Shown in pieces: positions 46,208 through 64,000 of a stretch of 64,000 nucleotides of DNA. How positions within the stretch are numbered: position 1 is the stretch's first letter; every line of letters begins with the position of its first letter. Below the pieces are notes generated by a model, which saw nothing but the letters and a program-made list of their open reading frames with translations, had not been told where the DNA came from and searched no databases. The DNA lies in NCBI RefSeq assembly GCF_028858725.1, contig NC_084776.1:6200001-6264000 (forward strand). The letters are read 5' to 3'. The position numbers were made by a program, and so were the translations under genes. The stretch comes from Colius striatus. Its lineage: Eukaryota > Chordata > Aves > Coliiformes > Coliidae.

Positions 46208-48460
46208 TTGTTTAAAGACTAAACCAAAAGATTTGTATCTCTCATCTTGAAATAATGTTTGAAATACACTTATCTATAAGGGCTAACAATGTGAAACCTT
46301 GAAATAAGCTGAAGTTGTTATGCACAGTTACAGCCTCTAGTTAACGTAAGAGCAAGGAGTCTGATCTGACAGTAGCTTCATGCACAGGACGTACTGGTAG
46401 AACTATCTGTTCATGCAACACTTCTCCTTCCAAAAAGATAATCTCAGAATACTGCAGAGTTCGCAGTGCTCAGGGAAAGGCTTACCTTAAACTGTCCTAA
46501 TCATGTTGTTGCTATCAAACAGCAGAGGTACTCGAGCTAAAGAAGCTGCCACGAAACCCATCGCCATTGACATTCACTTCGTCGAGCGTGTTTTAAGTCG
46601 TGTCTTATTTAGGAGGAAAACAAAACCCAGAAGGGTTTAAAAATCTGTGGAAGAAGCACAAAATTACATCTAATTGAAATACTACCAAGTGACTTATTAC
46701 CTGTGATTTCTTAATCCCTGTTTACACTTTTCCCTATTTCTCAGGTTGAAAAGAAAAAGTGTTAGTAATTACCCAGATCATAAATATGCTCTCAACCAAA
46801 AGCCCCTTGTATTGTTGTCTGTCAAGATACAGTATTGACACGTGCAATGTTGACTTCTGTTTCTGTTACTGTATTGACAACACATTTCTCCAATGCTGCT
46901 TTAATTTCTCCTTTGAAAAGCACAAAAAGTGTCATTTTGTTTTCCTTTTACCTCTCCGTTCCTGAGGAGGATCACATCTTGGACCTTTAAAGCTGCCTGT
47001 GTAAAAAGAAATGAGTGAAGTGCCCTGGGCTTTCTGGGCTGATGTTAAATCTCCATGTTCCTATGCAATGTTCTGTCTTTTTTCCCCTCCCAAATGACTT
47101 GTGTTTACCCACTTGTTTACTGAAAGAAAGTAATCACTTTCCCTGTTCCTTAAAATGAAAAATTAGTCTACTTTGCTATGAAATTCTGGAATAAATACGT
47201 TGAACAGTATTTAAGAGCTGGATTTTATCTATTTATTTAGGATTTTAGTGTTTAATCAGTCATTTGCATTTGAGGAAGGGTTCTGTTCTGGCAGCCTGAC
47301 TGTAAAAGCATGGACTATGAATTAGATGAACTAAAGTATGAGCTGTAAGAAGCAAACAGAACATACTTAAACTGGACTGAATTTCCCACTGTTTCTTCAT
47401 CTTCCTCCTCCCTTCCCCTCAGTTTCTTGGGAAACTACAGCAACCAAAGGATTTTCTCTTCTTCTTGTCCAAGCATTTACAGCCCAGGTTAGCAGCAGGA
47501 TGGATGTGGAGCTGTGAGTGGGATTGATATACTGAGCAGGGAGCCACCCAAAATAGCTGGAGGAGACACAGAGATGAGAACTGCATCTGAAACTCAGGCG
47601 CTCCCCGGCTTTCTCTAGCCAGGGCTGGGAGTCAGCACAGCCCTGTCTCCTGCCTCGGGGGCTGCCTTCCTCCCGTGCAGAGCAGTCACATACCAGCTAA
47701 CACAACAGGAACTGGTACCCAAATTCACAGCAGCTTTGCAGGAGAGCCGGAGCTCACAAGAGGGAGCTCTCTCCCAAGCTGCCTTGTGCAAGCCCGGTGT
47801 CCAGTGTTCACCTGGAGGCACAGAGCCATGCAAACTCCCACATTTCCTGTGTGCCAGTTAACGGGGCTGAAGCTCAGGTCTCCTAAAGCTGACAGCAGAA
47901 CGTTTCCTCACCACGAAACATCCTCTTCTGAAAAGCATTGGAAGTCAAACGTGGTCTGAGTCCTTGGCATTATCTGGGGTTTACACCAAATTGCTGCTGG
48001 TGTATTTCTGTATAATGGAATAATAGAGTTGTTGTTCCTTGTGCTGGCTGTGGCATTCCCCTGGCACACAGAACAGAAGGGGTTTGGGCATTGGCTGTCC
48101 AAACGCCAGCTGAATCCATGAAGGTACCAGGCTCAACCAGTCAGAGCTACCAGAGAAAAGCTCAGCAGTGGAGCTGATGGCTTCATCATTCCACTGATGA
48201 TCCCTCACAGATGCTGAGCACTATCTATGCATTCAGAGGAATATTTTTATACCTTATACAGTTTATATAGAAGATACTGTTAAGACTCCTAACCATCTGA
48301 TCAGTGTGTAACCATTACTTACTGTGGATGATAAACCAGTTCATTACCTTGTGCTCTGCTAGATGAAATGTTAATGTCAAATGAATGCTTGGCTGCAGAT
48401 CCTTGTTTCTATTTAACAAGTATTATTTGTAACAATTAATAAATGATTATTTTTGTCTTC
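46208..48460 (+). other. ANKRD40 3' UTR
   Basis: About 2.2 kb from the stop to a strong polyadenylation signal. No coding exon was found. Position 48224-48269 holds a segment resembling 17115-17160 in the paralog's 3' UTR. Confidence 0.7.
48438..48443 (+). terminator. Polyadenylation signal, ANKRD40
   Basis: AATAAA followed by a U-rich TTATTTTTGTCTTC stretch, the expected arrangement. It lies 2.23 kb after the stop and about 1.05 kb before the stop codon of the convergent ABCC3 gene. Confidence 0.75.
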
Positions 48461-49498
48461 TCAAAGTTTTTCTGGACTTTACTTGTGGAAAAACATAAGA
48501 TTTAGGGTTTTTTGCCAGGTGGGATTCTGGGGTGCTTGGGGTAGGAAGTGAACTAAACTAAAAGACATTCTGTCAGATTCTAGCAGCAGATACTGTTTTA
48601 ACTCCCTTTATCTTGAGGGGGCTGGGTTATCATCAGTAAGGTAGACACTTGCTGCAAAACAAATCACACATTATTTCTGGTGATTAAGTGTTGAATGAGA
48701 TAAATTATATAGATGCCTGCCCAGCACGCATGTTCAGCCTGAGTGGAGATTAGATTAAAATTACTATCCATACAAAAAGAGCTATAGCAAAATTTTAAGA
48801 CTTCTGTGCCAATCCTGTCCCTGCAGGCTTATGTGGAGCCTGCTAAATTGGTAGAAATGGTGTAGTTAATGAATTCTGTTAAACCATCTGTAGATTTAAA
48901 TACACACTGCTAATTCTCCTGCTGAAGAGGAATGTTGTAATGCTGAGGTTGCCCTGGGCAGGGATACACACGGCCCTGGGCCAGCTCACAGCCCTGAAGC
49001 TGTAGCATTTAACTCCCAGTCTTGGGGGAAACACTGAAAGGAACAGTTTGAACCACTCAGAAATCACATATTTCACTACTTTCCCTTTCACTGAGTCACT
49101 GCTTAACTGGGCCTGTCTTTCCACTTGAACCCACCAAATCCCGGTGCAGAAAACACACAAAACAGCTGTATTTTGTGCCATTAAGATAATTTACTAATTA
49201 TAAACCCAAACACAGTACACATTGCCCTGCAATACACACAGTTTCTAAGCAGAACACTTGGCATTCTTTGGAAAGAAAGCATGTAATAAAATACTTTTAT
49301 GTATATAGAAAATATTTTAAAATATAAAAGTCATTTTCTGGTCCTTGTAAAATACTTTGTTCACATATCACAAGTTTAAGTCTACTACAAAAACTGGGTT
49401 GTAAATTACAGTACATTCACAAGTCACTTTTGAGGCAAGTCAGTAATATTCATAAAAGCACACTAAGCCTCAAACTGAAAACCCAAGGAGTCTTCTTT
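48461..49498. other. Convergent gap ANKRD40 / ABCC3, including the ABCC3 3' UTR
   Basis: About 1 kb between the ANKRD40 polyadenylation signal and the ABCC3 stop, most of it probably ABCC3 3' UTR. I found no AATAAA or ATTAAA on the minus strand here. The nearest variant is CATAAA at 49296-49301, in an AT-rich stretch about 200 bp after the stop. Confidence 0.5.
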
Positions 49499-63787
<14,289 letters not shown>

Positions 63788-64000
63788 CTGTATGACAAAA
63801 ACACAACAATAGAGAAGGCAGGAAACACATTACACAGAACAGTACAGCTGAGAGACTGGCAGACAGAGAATCTTTCTTTATGGATGTTTTATGTACACTG
63901 CAGTTCCCTTTTCTGCTGGCACGGGAAGCACAGTCTCATGACTGTAGGTCACAAGACAGGCTTGCTCAGGGTCAAAATAACTGATGAAAGCTTAAGCTAT
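63788..64000 (-). other. ABCC3 intron at the window edge
   Basis: Intronic sequence upstream of the first visible ABCC3 exon. No further exon is seen before the window ends; the missing 5' exons lie beyond 64000. Confidence 0.8.

Overview
This looks like avian nuclear DNA. The introns follow the GT/AG rule, the promoters sit in CpG islands, and three copies of a CR1 LINE tail (the dominant bird/reptile retroposon family) end in the typical ATTCTATG-type terminus. The four genes match the human 17q21.33 block ABCC3-ANKRD40-LUC7L3-ANKRD40CL, read here in the opposite direction. Species was not determined.

Layout. 1-10.3 kb is gene-free sequence with one antisense CR1 fragment and a 63-bp minisatellite (six copies). 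10.3-17.2 kb holds a five-exon plus-strand gene that I call ANKRD40CL by position; it encodes a complete 328-aa ankyrin-repeat protein. 18.7-37.55 kb is LUC7L3 on the minus strand (ten coding exons, 432 aa, plus a probable 3' UTR exon). 38.9-48.45 kb is ANKRD40 on the plus strand (five exons, 359 aa, about 2.2 kb of 3' UTR). 49.5-63.8 kb is the 3' part of ABCC3 on the minus strand: 17 exons from just before NBD1 to the stop. Its N-terminal membrane domains lie beyond the right edge.

The two ANKRD40-type genes share exon number, intron phases and the lengths of exons 1 and 2, and they flank LUC7L3. They are therefore an old segmental duplication. The copy on the far side of LUC7L3 corresponds by position to human ANKRD40CL, known in human only as a C-terminal-like remnant. 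Here it appears intact, with ankyrin repeats, the aromatic FFFTG motif and the C-terminal domain. This is the main finding of the window. The two paralogs also share a 45-nt block in exon 4 with no synonymous difference, and a short 3' UTR element about 2.0 kb past each stop.

The genes do not form a pathway. LUC7L3 is a U1 snRNP-associated splicing factor, ABCC3 is an organic-anion/bile-salt exporter, and the molecular role of the ANKRD40 pair is not established. LUC7L3 and ANKRD40 diverge from CpG promoters about 1.7 kb apart. ANKRD40CL/LUC7L3 and ANKRD40/ABCC3 converge tail to tail.
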